This document shows positions 22,803 through 35,393 of a DNA stretch of 64,000 bases, in pieces. The notes under the pieces were generated by a model. It had not been told where the DNA came from. It made no database searches and saw only the letters and a program-made list of their open reading frames with translations. Position 1 is the stretch's first letter, and every line of letters begins with the position of its first letter. This DNA comes from Leptodontidium sp. MPI-SDFR-AT-0119 (lineage: Eukaryota; Ascomycota; Leotiomycetes; Helotiales; Leptodontidiaceae): assembly GCA_020726505.1 (NCBI GenBank), contig JAHLEZ010000011.1, positions 1,240,001-1,304,000 of the forward strand, written 5' to 3'. The translations under genes were made by a program, and so were the position numbers.

Positions 22803-24275
22803 ATGTCGATTCAGGACCTGATCTCGGCCGCTGTGCCAGCTGATGGACCTCACTCCCCTGCTGCTGCACATATCTCGGAACAAAGCTCTGATATGGATAC
22901 TGAAATGACATGCCCACTGACTCTGAGGGATAACCACAGTACCAGACCTCATTCGTCATCTCCTATCCAACCGGACAAGATGTCTTCCTTTCAATCGGCT
23001 CGTGATCGAAACGGACGGCCAGGTGCACTACAGTCTAGAACTGTCCGAAGCAACAGTTTTGCCCAAGGCCCAATGCCCAATACAATCAGACGTCCAGAGA
23101 TGGCATCCTCGCTCCCCACCTCTTCATTCATTCCTCCTGGCCAGTACGATCCGAACAACCCAATGATGAGCTCTCCTCCGGGCAATAGAGGTCCATTCAT
23201 GCTCGGCGAGAACAGCATTCCCCTCAGCACCGTCTGTCCTGGAGCAGTGTGGCCTACTAAGGATCAGCTGGATACCGCGTATGCTTATGGGATCAGAAGA
23301 GAGGATGGTTCCTTCACCCGTCTCCTACGCGCGGATGAATTCCCAGCAGCTGGTATTCCTCCTTGCCAAGGACCAGAGGGACTGATGGTCTTGCCTGCAC
23401 CTATGCAGCATGCCCCCAGCCCAAACACCCCAGATCGCATGGTACCCACGGAAGTAAGCCACCCTACTACTTGTTTTGCTTTGCTGCGGTACTGATATAT
23501 TATAGGTTGTTCAAAAACTTCCACCAGTCAACTTCGTTGCGCAACGCCATGGACTTCCCATGCGACCAGCCTCGTACGATTCTACTCAGGTATGTTCACC
23601 TGGCTGTGGTTTTCTTCTTCTTTTTCGTGACATATCTAACAATCCAAAAGCAGCACATTGATTCGATTGTCCAGTCCTCAACTATTTCCCCGCCAGCCCG
23701 CCGTCGTGAGAAGATCTTCTGCGACAAATGGATCCACGAGGGAGTCTGTGCCTTCACCCAGATGGGCTGCAAGTACAAGCACGAGATGCCATTGGATAAG
23801 GCTACTCAGCTCACCCTTGGTCTGAATCACGGCATCCCCAGCTGGTACCGTCGGGCTTACGCCATTACCCTTCGACCATCAAGCCCTCCCATGCCTCCAA
23901 TGTTCAGCCCTCCTAGCAATGGTAGCCGTACTGAAGGCCCTTGGCGCCGTCTCGAGGGACTGCCGCCCAAGATGGGTAACAACGGCAACCACGGCAACAG
24001 CGTCAATCAAGATACTTACGGTACTTCAATGGGCGGTGGCATGCAGTCTGGACCCCGTGAGTTGACCCCACGCCAATGTCACACAGAAAGATACTGACAT
24101 GTGCTTTGCAGGTGGTGGAAATCGTTCTGCCTTTGGACCCATCGGCCCTCCTCCCCAAACCCAAACCCAAACCCAGAACTTCTCAAATAACAACCCTTAT
24201 TCGACGTTAAAGGTCGAGGAGGGGGTCAAGGATGATGACGAGGATGAGATGTTGTACAAGGGACGAAATCGCTAA
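22803..24275 (+). CDS. CCCH zinc-finger protein
   Basis: Four exons: 22803-23453, 23506-23589, 23654-24056, 24112-24275; 433 residues with all phases consistent. The single finger is C-x8-C-x6-C-x3-H (FCDKWIHEGVC...CKYKHEM), followed by a conserved ATQLTLGLNHGIPSWYRRAYA segment. This combination marks a family of fungal proteins presumed to bind RNA. The N-terminal half is low-complexity and Pro/Ser-rich; the C-terminus is QT-rich and ends in an acidic stretch (DDDEDE). Intron 2 ends in AAGCAG, so two acceptors three bases apart could add or omit one Gln. The function of the family is not established to my knowledge. Confidence 0.82.
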
Positions 24276-24816
24276 GCTTCCTTTGCTTCCCAAGATTCTG
24301 CATATCCCGTTGGTCTCTACTGGTTAGAGTTCTTTGGGTTCTCTGCTTTTGACGAGTCCGTTTGGTATCTTGCTTGGGATTTGCTTGGTGCGAGAAGGTG
24401 CTCTCTGTCCTCACTTCACTCCCCCATTTCAGGTTGAGGCATGCAGCAGCTTCTCATTTCATCGCAGCTACTTCGTGAGCAGGGCCTTGTTTTTTCAGTT
24501 TTCTCTGTCGTCGTTCGCGCGCTCTCACGGGGAGATACAGCTGGTCTGTGACGCCGCATCGGAGCTGGTTCATAACTTGGTGCTTGGAGGGTGTTTCACT
24601 GGGTCTCCGTACTTGCTCTACAGACCTCTCTTGCCAAATCATAGATAGATGAGGGTGGGTTTTCCTTCTTTCGTTTTCTTCTTCTACGCGATAGATGCAT
24701 TGCGCTGGGCGTTTTGCATTCGGCCTCAAAAGGTCTGCATTATGGGAGGATTCAATCGCTGCATGTTCACCTCGACGATTCATAGAATGGATAAATAAAT
24801 CGGAGCTTCCTCACCA
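24276..24816. other. convergent 3' region
   Basis: 540 bp between the 3' ends of the CCCH gene (+) and dihydroorotase (-). I see no gene; terminators of both should lie here. Confidence 0.5.
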
Positions 24817-26472
24817 TCACTTCCACTTGACGCTCCAAGTGCTCTGACCCCTTCTGAATGGTACAACCTCCACGCCTTGGCCGGTGAACGACTCCTGAAT
24901 AACCTCCGATCCCTTGCTGAGCACTACAGTCTCATTGGTGGTGTCCGTGATTTCGTAGAATGCCTTACCATATCCGCCCAAGAACCCCTTCAGAATATCT
25001 ACTGTGACTTCTTCTTCAGTGATGACATTTCGCTCAATGGCCTGCTCGAATGCTCCGATGACCAGTGGCAGCAGGTAGGGCTGGGTGAAGACACCTGCAG
25101 CAGTCTTTCCTCGCCCGCCTTTCTTAGCTCCGATATCGTGCGGTGCGGAATCTGGAGTCCGGAATTAGTACACATTCACATAGTTTTGAAGCTTTCGAGT
25201 ACTTCGTGGTATCATGTTTGCTTATTTGGGGAGGGGGGCACTTGAATGGGGGTGGAAAGGTTTTGCACTTACCACTTCCAAGAAAGAACTTGCCAGTACC
25301 TCCAATAGCAGCCTTGATCAGAGCTTCCCGATCAGTAGGCCACTTGGCAACTGGTTTGCTGCGATATTATCAGCATGGTATGAAGATACAGCATCACTCC
25401 TGTAAAAGTGAATTAAGGGCTAAGGCCACCTACCAGTAGCAGAATGGATCATCGGCCCAGTCGTCAATAGTTAGGTACAGGTGATGAGCTGTGATGGTTC
25501 CCACGACATTTGGGCCACATTTATTGACCGCCTCTATGGCATCTCGGGTTGTGCAATGTTCAAGGACTATCCTGAGCTGTATTTTAATTCGAGTTAGCGG
25601 GCCATGCCATTTCAAACGAGCTCTCGTCTGGTTGGAACTCCTCCTGGCTTCAAGGAAACAGATATACCTTTGGGAACATCGAATGGAGCCCTTCCAAAGT
25701 CTCTAAGAATTTGGACTCGGCGTTCAGGATAGTGATGTTCTTCGCGTGATCAGAGGGGCATTCGCCATGCAAGTTGAGAACCATGCCGCATTGCTCCATG
25801 GCTGAGCACCACATTAGCATGTATACTGGGCACTCGAGAGCCCTGGATCCGGGCGCTTGTCACGAGAGGAAGGAATGTAACCAGGGATTGCTGGGGTTGA
25901 TAGGACTGACCTCGAAAAACAGGATAAAATGGCTCGTACGATGACACCCCAGACTTCGAGTTTGTGGTGACACCAGCTGGATAAACCTTGATCCCAACGA
26001 TACCTTGGGCCTTGGCCCCCCGAACGATCGCAGGAGTGATGCTCTCGTGGAGATACAAAGTCAGAAGGATGTTTAAGTTTGGCTCAAGCTGTTGAATTCG
26101 GTTCTTGTAGGCCATTGCGTCTGAGGCTAATGTGAGAGGAGGCACCAAATTTGGCATGACATAGACTGTCTATTGTAGGTCAAAGTTCAGCACGCATTTC
26201 ATATACAAGTCCCGAGACCCAGAGTAGATCTGAAATCTCCATGCCAAGAGGAGACGCAGTTGGGCTGGGGAAACATACATTGACACCTCCAGCCCGCACG
26301 AGAGGCACGACAGTTTCCTGAGACGAAGATCGCTGATTAGGAATTTTCAAGAATCAGGAATTTACTGCCAGAGCCATAGAAGCCATACCATCATAGCCCC
26401 ATCACGTAGATGGACGTGAAAGTCAGCAGCGGCGGGAAGCTCCAAGCCATCGAACTTCGCAAGAGGAGACAT
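24817..26472 (-). CDS. URA4: dihydroorotase, pyrimidine biosynthesis
   Basis: Seven exons: 26472-26389, 26317-26279, 26169-25911, 25801-25668, 25576-25434, 25358-25273, 25151-24817. Joined they give 359 residues, the usual length of the single-domain enzyme. It converts carbamoyl-aspartate to dihydroorotate in the cytosol. Metal ligands and catalytic residues are all present: HVHLRDG with His19 and His21, the carboxylated lysine in GIKVYPAG (Lys102), NLHGE, TAHHL and the GSDSAPH loop with the catalytic Asp. Exon 2 is only 13 codons (ETVVPLVRAGGVN). All junctions fall on GT-AG and restore conserved motifs such as VYVMPNLVPP. Probably essential for uracil prototrophy. Confidence 0.93.
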
Positions 26473-27624
26473 TGCTGGTCGCTGTCTAGGCCAGACGCCA
26501 ATAGAGGTATCTATTTTTGTGAGGTTCTACCGTAGTGAGCATCAATGCAGCGCATGCGAAGTACAGTACCTGCCTGGGTCTTCAGTAGTCTCTTTGTGGT
26601 AGTTCTTGCTCAAACGCATCAAAAATAGAAGGTGGGCAAAGATCGTGTCTGCTTAAAGCAAGCGTTAGCATTCCACATCTGAGAAGACTATGCGAGCGTG
26701 TAGCCTACGAATGACGTGCCAATCTGCTTTTGTTAGACTGGGAGTTCTGGTCCTTGCCTTGCATTCGTATTGATGTAATCCAGTGGCTTGCAAAATGCGG
26801 AAGTTTAAAATCTAAATGAAGCTAGATCGCACCATTAGTCATCCATGGTCCTCGCTTCTGTTGCTTCAAAACAACACAAAAAAAGGGTGTTTGTTCGTAC
26901 TGCGCATGCATGGTCTAAAGTACGAATTTCCCTAGCAAGAGGTCGGGAAAGAGAATCTTGGAAGTTCCTCTCGAGGTTGGGGACCGAGAAACGTATCTTT
27001 TTTTGAATAAAGTGCTGGTAATATATCATTCATTGCACTGGAGACCCTTGATTTGTGCAGCGACACTCCAGGCGCAGCGAAGCATCTTGGATGTCTATAC
27101 CAGCATAACCCCAATGGCTGATGTATGCCAACAGAGATATTTTCCCTGTATAGCGTTTTCAGTCATTGGTATCTTAATAAGAGCGGGGAGATGACGACAT
27201 ATTGCAAGAGTCATCAATTTTCGAAGTCTACTGATCAAACACACTACCTATCATATAATGTCACAAGGTTAGTCACAAGGTGCGTCTAGGACATTGCAAA
27301 GGTTACGAAGACCGGTCTGTTAAACACTAAGTATGTTCAAGAGGTGAAGCTTCAAATAGTCTTCCTTGAAAACCTCACAAATCTACGCAATCCACAAGTA
27401 CTATGGGTTCACAACCATCTTGAGAAGCACATCTTATCATTAGCACCAAGTACAAATATGATGCTGAACCCCAAAGCGCCACTGATGGGTCGTTGAATCA
27501 TTACCATGGGCAGGGTATAAATGCGTCGCTGAGCTGCTGGAATGCTCCCATCGCCATGCCTCAGAAAGGGGTGGACGCACTGCACTGCTGTTATTGAATA
27601 GTCGAAAGAGAACCAATGGCCAAT
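26473..27624. other. intergenic region
   Basis: About 1.15 kb with the promoter of dihydroorotase on its left side. No gene seen; short frames around 26.8-27.2 kb are unconserved. Confidence 0.45.
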
Positions 27625-28482
27625 TCATGCAAATCGCCCTCGCTTTCCGCCTCCACCAAAACCATCCCTCCCCTGCCCCAAATTTCCGATATCAAAGAAT
27701 TCCCCAAAGTTGATCTTCCTCTTCTGTCCAGCACCCCTGCCTATGGTAACATTAGGTCGTGTACTGACTCGAGAGTGGTTGTTGTGTCGTGTTCGTGGTG
27801 GCCGAGTGACTCCAAGGCCTGATGAAGCTGTATTCGATGCATGTGAGGTGACTGAGCTATCGTGACTGGGAGCGCGAGTCGTGTCGTTCATGTCCAGATC
27901 TGACAGTACCAGGTCTGCATCCTGTGGGTATGGATGAGTTGATCTGAACGTGAAGGTTGCTTGTGGAGGAATCGAGTTTGGCGCCGAGTCCACACTGTTC
28001 GAGTTTATGGTTGGTGGGGCAGATTCCATTCGGACCGGAGAAGCTGCTCTTATCGGATTTGAAGTAGTAGGGAGTCGACTCGAACTTTGAGATCTTTGTA
28101 CAACTGGCGAGGAGCCACGGTCTGCCTTTTCCGAAGTCTCATCATCGCTTTCCATGTTTGGAGTCACAGAGTCCCTTCCGTCCAATCGCTCTGTAGCCCA
28201 TCTGCGGATCCTCCACCCCTCCCCATCACTCAGTCCGATATCTTCCTTGTCGAGGAATGCCAGCAACTCATCCAGAGCGTCTTGATATCCCTCAGCTCGA
28301 GCCCTTCCTTGGTCGGCAGCGGCGCTCTTGTAGAGATTTGTGACAGATAGGGCGGCGGCTTTGAAGGCAGTGAGGAGTTGCTCGGGCGGATCTTGGTTCT
28401 TGTTTGAGGCAGCCGCTGTCGTTGGTGTTGCTGTAGTCGTAGGACCCGGGAGAGAGGTATTGAGACTCCTCATGGAGTCCAT
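27625..28482 (-). CDS. conserved nuclear protein, TAPR1/DUF4588-like
   Basis: 285 residues from the ATG at 28482 (MDSMRSLNTSLPG), single exon. A helical core at about 30-85 (LLTAFKAAALSVTNLYK ... GYQDALDELLAFLD) resembles the short domain of the eukaryotic TAPR1-like family; the family name is from memory, with moderate certainty. The rest is Ser-rich and disordered. It ends in basic motifs (GQKRKINFGEFFDIG and GGGGKRGRFA) that suggest nuclear location. An in-frame extension to 28641 exists but starts without a good ATG. It is divergent from the ISWI gene. Confidence 0.7.
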   Translation of the reverse strand: MDSMRSLNTSLPGPTTTATPTTAAASNKNQDPPEQLLTAFKAAALSVTNLYKSAAADQGRARAEGYQDALDELLAFLDKEDIGLSDGEGWRIRRWATERLDGRDSVTPNMESDDETSEKADRGSSPVVQRSQSSSRLPTTSNPIRAASPVRMESAPPTINSNSVDSAPNSIPPQATFTFRSTHPYPQDADLVLSDLDMNDTTRAPSHDSSVTSHASNTASSGLGVTRPPRTRHNNHSRVSTRPNVTIGRGAGQKRKINFGEFFDIGNLGQGRDGFGGGGKRGRFA

Positions 28483-29390
28483 GATTACGACGCGGCGCGG
28501 GAGAACTGCAGAGTTTCTTGTCGAGATAGGTGGTTTGGGTTGAAGTGTGCGGTATGGTATTTGCTGTACACAAACGGTGGGTTCGAATAGGATAGGGTCC
28601 GGCAGGCTGCAGATCAGAGGCTGACTAGGTTGTGGCGGCACAGAGTTAGAGGAACAGGGCGGCGCGAGGGCGGACGCTGGTAGTCGACGAGAGCGTTCCT
28701 TCGTTCGTTTGTTCGTCTGGTTTTCAAGAGGTAATATGATGAAAGAAGCGAATGGTGGTGACGAAATACCGCAGTCCAGGATTGGTTTGATGTGGTGTTG
28801 TGTTGTGTTGAAGGACCAGAGCAGAAATCTCTAGTTTGGTGGAGGGTGGTGCCTGTGTGGATCAACCCTGAGGTGACTCTGCCTACCTTGGCAGATAGAC
28901 TCCTTACTGGAAATATTTCGACACAATGAGAAATAACACCCCACTTCTTTCTGATTCAATCCTTGTATTGAGTATTTCTCTACCGCGTGTCGTCTTTTTG
29001 AACCAATTCGATAAATATTACATGAAGTGGTAAGGTCTCGAAAAAGTTGATTTCGTGTCTTGCCATGTCTTGCCCTGCCTGGTCCATCACTTCCACTCAG
29101 GCGTGAGCGTGGGGCAACGGAGCGGCCATACAATTTGCCGAGTCCCTCTCCCTGTCTTTCTTCCCCTACCGTGGACTTCACTTACCATATTTCCTCACCT
29201 CACGCGTCAAAATCCTCCCCAACTCGAATTCTTTCTCCGCACGCCTTCTTCCTTCGAGGCCCGACACATCAGGAACGCGACCTGAGCTTGTTTCCATCAC
29301 TGAAGGGAATCATCGCGCGCAAATACGACCACAGCTAGTACTTTCTTTGCTTTGCTTGCCCTCCTGGGTAGAGCCGTTGGTTGATACACC
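28483..29390. promoter_or_regulatory. divergent promoter region
   Basis: 900 bp between two head-to-head nuclear-protein genes. GTTGTGTTGTGTT simple sequence lies near 28795-28815. No single regulatory site can be defended. Confidence 0.4.
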
Positions 29391-32300
29391 ATGGCACCAC
29401 GCTCCTCGCGCGCGAGTGGCGCCGACACAGACACTTCGATGGCAGACGTGTCAGAACCTATTAGACAGCTTCCTGTCGATCCAATGGTATGTTAGAACCT
29501 ATTCTTCCTGCCCTCACAGGCTTGGTTGGCATTCACAGGTCCCAGAACGAGTCTTGACATTATCTCCAGGAGGTTGATGAGACACCAGACTATACCGAAG
29601 ACTCCGACACCAACCCCAATACCACTGCCAGTAGCGTTGTGGGCGAACCGGTGGATGGTCGAAAGAAGAGATCGCAGGCAACTCTTCTCAGACGAAGTGT
29701 CTTTGGGAAGAAGCATGATGTTCTAGGTGAAAGCAAGGTACGTCAGCTACATCTACTACGGTTGGGAACAGCCTGTTGGATGGCTTTCAAAAATCTAACG
29801 ATCAAACAGGAGGATGATTCCATTCGGCGCTTTCGGTACCTCCTGGGCTTGACCGACCTCTTCAGACATTTCATCGAGACCAACCCCAATCCACGGATCA
29901 AGGAGATCATGGTAGAGATTGATCGCCAGAATGCGGAGGCAGAGAAGGCAGTCAAGAAGGGTCGCGATAGGCAAGGCGGTGCAGCCGTCGTCGGACGACG
30001 AAGAACTGAGGCTGAGGAAGATGCTGAGCTGTTGAAGGACGAGAAAGCTGGAGGCTCCGCCGAGACAGTTTTCCGAGAGTCTCCAGGCTTTATCAAGGGC
30101 GGTGAGATGCGCGACTACCAGGTCGCAGGATTGAATTGGCTAATTTCTCTCCACGAGAATGGTATCTCTGGCATCTTGGCCGATGAAATGGGTCTAGGTA
30201 AGACTCTGCAAACCATATCCTTCCTTGGATACTTGAGACACATTATGGACATCACTGGCCCCCATTTGGTCGTGGTTCCAAAGTCTACACTGGACAACTG
30301 GAAGAGAGAATTCGCCAAGTGGACCCCAGAAGTCAACGTACTTGTTCTTCAAGGAGCAAAAGATGAACGCCACACACTCATCAACGAGCGTCTTATTGAC
30401 GAGAAATTCGATGTCTGCATCACAAGTTACGAAATGATTCTCCGCGAGAAATCTCACTTGAAGAAATTCGCCTGGGAATACATTATCATTGACGAGGTAA
30501 GCCCACGGCCCCTGCTGAAACTTCGAGGCATTTGTAATCTAACTCTCAAAGGCCCATCGTATCAAGAACGAAGAGTCCTCCCTCGCTCAAGTCATCCGCG
30601 TTTTCAACTCTCGAAATCGGCTTTTGATTACTGGTACGCCACTGCAGAACAACCTACACGAGCTTTGGGCTTTGCTCAATTTCTTACTTCCCGATGTTTT
30701 CGGTGACGCGGAGGCATTCGACCAGTGGTTCTCCGGGCAGGGCGAAGATCAAGATACTGTTGTTCAGCAGCTCCACCGTGTCCTCCGGCCTTTCTTGCTT
30801 CGCCGTGTCAAGAGCGACGTTGAAAAGAGTTTGCTGCCAAAGAAGGAGATCAACTTGTACATTGGAATGTCTGATATGCAAGTCAAGTGGTACAAGAAGA
30901 TTCTTGAAAAGGATATCGATGCTGTCAATGGAGCCGGTGGAAAACGCGAGTCCAAGACGCGCCTGCTCAACATCGTCATGCAACTTCGAAAGTGCTGCAA
31001 TCACCCATACCTTTTCGAAGGTGCTGAGCCCGGACCTCCTTACACAACTGAAGAACACATCATTACCAACGCTGGCAAGATGGTCATGCTTGATAGACTC
31101 CTTGTCCGCTTGAAGAAGCAGGGTAGCCGGGTATTGATCTTTTCTCAAATGAGCAGATTGCTTGATATCCTGGAAGATTACTGCGTCTTCAGAGAGTTCA
31201 AGTACTGCCGAATTGATGGTGGCACTGCGCATGAAGACCGTATCTCGGCTATCGATGATTACAATAAGCCAGATTCAGAGAAATTTGTCTTTCTTCTTAC
31301 GACACGAGCTGGTGGTTTGGGTATCAACCTGACAAGTGCTGACATTGTCGTACTCTTTGACAGTGATTGGAATCCCCAGGCCGATCTCCAAGCAATGGAT
31401 CGAGCTCATCGCATTGGCCAAACCAAACAGGTTGTTGTCTACAGATTTGTGACGGAGAATGCCATTGAAGAGAAGGTCTTGGAACGTGCTGCTCAGAAGC
31501 TTCGACTTGATCAGCTTGTTATCCAGCAAGGGCGAGCCCAAACTGCTGCAAAGGCCGCTGCGAACAAAGATGAGTTGCTCAGCATGATTCAACATGGTGC
31601 CGAAAAGGTCTTCTCGTCCAAGGGACCTACTGGAAATCTCGCTGAGAAGGGTGACGAACTTAATGATGACGATATTGACGAGATTTTGAAGCACGGTGAA
31701 AAGCGCACGGCAGAGCTCAATGCTCGATACGAGAAGCTTGGAATCGATGACTTGCAAAAATTCACATCGGAATCAGCGTACGAATGGAACGGCCAAGATT
31801 TCACAAACAAGAAGAAGGAAATCGGCATCAACTGGATTAATCCCGCTAAGCGGGAGAGAAAGGAGCAATCGTACTCTATGGACAAGTACTACAAGCAGGC
31901 TCTATCTACCGGTGGCCGAGTTGCGGATACCAAGCCGAAAGCACCCCGTGCTCCCAAACAAGTCACTGTTCATGACTACCAATTCTTCCCTGGTACGCTT
32001 CGAGACTTGCAAGACCGCGAGACCGCTTTCCATCGAAAGGAAATCGGATACAAAGTTGTTCTTCCTGATGGTCCTGACGATCAGCTCTCCGACCGGGAGG
32101 CCGAACGTGCTTTGGACCAGGAAGAGATTGACAATGCAACACCTCTCACCGAAGAAGAGCAAGAGGAGAAGCAGAGGCTATCCCAGCAAGGCTTTGCCGA
32201 CTGGAACCGCAGAGACTTTCAGCAATTCGTCAATGGTTCTGCCAAATACGGTCGCAAGGACTACGATGCGATTGCAGATGAGGTTGATAGCAAGACCGCG

Positions 32301-33042
32301 GATGAGATCAAGGCTTACGCCAAAGTTTTCTGGCAACGCTACACCGAGATTGCAGATTACAGCAAGTATATCAGCTTAATTGAGGCGGGTGAAGAAAAAA
32401 CTCGCAAGATGGAGCACCAACGCAAGATGTTACGCAAGAAGATGCAGCAATACCGAGTCCCACTCCAGCAGCTGAAGATCAACTACTCCGTCTCGACTAC
32501 TAACAAGAAGGTGTACACCGAGGAGGAAGATAGGTTCTTGTTAGTATTGCTTGACAAATACGGTGTTGATAGTGAGGGACTTTTCGAACGCATTCGTGAC
32601 GATATTCGAGACAGCCCTCTCTTCAGATTCGATTGGTTCTTCTTGAGTCGCACTCCAGTAGAGATTAGTCGCAGATGCACAACTCTTCTCACTACAGTTG
32701 CTCGTGAATTCGAGGATGCATCCGCGCCAAAGGCTAATGGAACTGCCAATGGCAAGGCCAAGCGAGAGCCGGAAGACGATGAGAACGACGAAGATAGTGT
32801 TCTTGGAATGGCTCCTGCCAAAAAGAGGTCTAAGAATGGCGTCAAGGTATGATTAATTTACTGGGTACATTGCCACATCGCTAATTAACTACTTGCAGAA
32901 CAAAGCTCTGGACAACATTCGGTCCGGTGCTGGCAGCAAGGCCACTTCTGCGGCACCATCTTCGAGAGCATCCAGTGTGATGTCTACTGCTTCAAACTCG
33001 GTGCCAGCAACGAAGGGCAAAGGTAAAGGCAAGAAGAAGTGA
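29391..33042 (+). CDS. ISWI-type chromatin remodelling ATPase
   Basis: Five exons: 29391-29486, 29570-29737, 29810-30496, 30552-32846, 32899-33042; 1,129 residues, the normal ISWI size. SNF2_N starts near residue 180 with DEMGLGKT near 212. DEAH is split by intron 3 (DE|AHRIKN near 317). Helicase C contains [15 protein letters not shown], [13 protein letters not shown] and AHRIGQ motifs. The C-terminal HAND-SANT-SLIDE block is at about 760-1010, with a SANT motif near 865 and SLIDE near 970 ([18 protein letters not shown]). This is a nucleosome-spacing motor of the ISW1/ISW2 class; I cannot tell which. Intron 4 separates a short Lys/Ser-rich tail. Confidence 0.95.
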
Positions 33043-33540
33043 ATGTCGACGGTGGTATAATGAGGTTTTTCTTTTAACTACTGTACTGGTAAATATGGAA
33101 GGAATGGGGCGTAGAGACGAACTGGCGATATCATTGGTTGGCGTACAGATGGTCATTGTGGGTGGAATCGTTGCTTTTTCATGACATTGAAGTGCCAGAA
33201 CTTCAGTATGTGTTTCTAGTTGTGGCTGCGGGAGACAAGAGATGAATTACATGGATCACTTTAACAGATGTGTCGTTTGAGTGCATACCTACAGTCTCTG
33301 TTCACCCTAAACATTAACAATAAGGCAACCTTTCAGCGCCTCCGGAAGCTGCATGCCCTTGTAAAAATTAAAAATAAATCTCCTCTTGATAAATCTACTT
33401 CATGCCTCAGGCTTCAAATCTGCTCCATCCAAATGAAACTTAGCTCTTCTCGTTCGATACTTACTCACTCCACTTTTACGCCTTCGTCCTAGCCAACCAT
33501 TCCACAATAAAATCGCACAGTTACGCCTCACCAACTCCGG
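33043..33540. other. intergenic region
   Basis: 500 bp between ISWI and the HAD hydrolase, same strand. No gene seen. Confidence 0.5.
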
Positions 33541-35114
33541 ATGAATACTCAAAAGCACCTACTAAGGTCCTCTAAAACCACTCCCTCCCTCATTTCATTT
33601 GTTGTATCCAACCGGCACGCCAAGAGGTCACTCAGTATGACGAGTACTCTGTTGAAGCAGCCCAGGAGGTTCGCTCCTTTGGGCATCAAGGACGCGGATG
33701 GTGGAGAGTTGCCAAAATTGAAGGGTATTGTGTTTGATGTTGATGGGACTTTGTGGTATGATCACTCACTCTTCTTTCTGGAATTTGTAACCCTTTCTCT
33801 TGTGTGTTCGCTTGCTTGTTATGTTGCCGTTATTTTTGGAGGACAAGAGGTGCTTGGGGAGTTTGCCTACTTGGATGTCAAGGTCTAGCGAGTGCTGCTG
33901 GTGTTTGTTCTGCTGAGTTTCACTTTGTTGTTTTTATTCTGGGTGTGGTCATGAAGCATGTGCCTACTGCTGTGGCTTTGCCTTGTTTAGGGGCACTTTG
34001 TCCATATAAACCACCTGCTGGTTTTCCCCAGCATGTTGTCATCGAAGGAAGATTTAGCTCGGCTCACGTCTGGTTCAAGTGAAGTTGGAGACCATATTCT
34101 CCATGTGTTGCCCATAGAATAACAGAGGAGATCGGAATGAAATCTGTTCCATGAGCATAAAACCAACTGAAAGAACAACGGGCCAGTGCTATATTTACAT
34201 CGGTTTTGCATAATGCATCTGCAGTGTCCCTCATACAGCCATCTCCCATCAGTAATTTCGTTAGAATCCGGTCCAGTTACAGTCATCTACAACTAACTAA
34301 CACCCTGTAGCATCCCACAAACCTGGATGTTCGGTCAAATGCGATCGGCCCTTGGAATCGATAAAAGCATCGACATCCTCGACCACATCCATTCTCTACC
34401 CACCTCTGAGCAAGAAGTCGCCCAAGAAAAAATACGTGCCATCGAGCGTTCAGCCATGAGTTCCCAAGAACCACAACCCGGTCTCGTCTCATTGATGGAA
34501 TACCTCGAAACACGCAACATCCCCAAGGGAATCTGTACCCGCAATTTTGACGCCCCAGTCACGCATTTGCTGGAGAAATTCTTGACTGGAAAGGAGTTCA
34601 AGCCGATCGTGACGAGAGAATTCAAGCCGCCGAAGCCGAACCCAGCGGGGATTCTGCACATTGCGAAGAGCTGGGGGTTTGTTGAGAAGGATGGAGAGCA
34701 GGGCGATGCTAGTCAGGTTATCATGGTTGGGTAAGTGACAAAACAGTCTAGATTTGAGATTGAGCTTTTTTGAATGGTACAAAACAAATTGTCGACACAT
34801 GCTTTGACAAAGCGAGAGAAAAAGATGGTGCGTCTTGAAAATAAGACATGCTGACTTCTCGCAGGGACTCGATAGATGACATGACGGCTGGTTACACAGC
34901 AGGAGCCGCAACGGTGCTGCTAGTAAACGATGTTAATGCGCACCTGGCAGACCACGAGCATACGGACTTGATTGTGTCACAACTGGATGAGTTGATTGAA
35001 ATCCTGGAGAAAGGCTTCGTCGGCAAAATTGGTAGGGGGGAGGATAGTGACACAGGGGCCAGAGCAGAGGGTGTTTTGAAGAATGGAAAGGCTGAGGAGA
35101 TCACGAGCAGCTGA
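33541..35114 (+). CDS. HAD-superfamily hydrolase (phosphoglycolate-phosphatase-like)
   Basis: Three exons: 33541-33755, 34311-34730, 34865-35114; 294 residues. Motif I (FDVDGTL, nucleophile Asp) is at the end of exon 1. The 555-bp intron follows within the next codon, restoring FDVDGTLCIPQTWMFGQMR. ICTRNFDAPV carries the motif II Thr, and PPKPNPAGI a likely motif III Lys. VGDSIDDM, completed across intron 2, is motif IV. The cap lies between motifs I and II. The first 32 residues are Ser/Arg-rich and could be a mitochondrial presequence; the in-frame ATG at 33637 would remove them. The substrate is unknown. Confidence 0.85.
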
Positions 35115-35393
35115 AGAAGACCGAGTTAGAGAAATCGTAAGAATCATTGTCTAAATACGCCGGCAGCAACGCTATAGCCACTGCATCATTGAGAAACCCT
35201 AGTTCCTCCAACACGGGGCTCGGTCCAGCTCAAAAATCGAGAAGTGGCACACATGCAGTCAGAAGAGTAAAGAAAAGGCGAACATATATCTGACATGATG
35301 GTGCAGACGCCGGGGAGATGCTTCAAGGTGCTTGCGGGTTTCGAAAATGTGAAATGGTTGGAAAGAAGATGCGGAAGATGGCATTATATTGAT

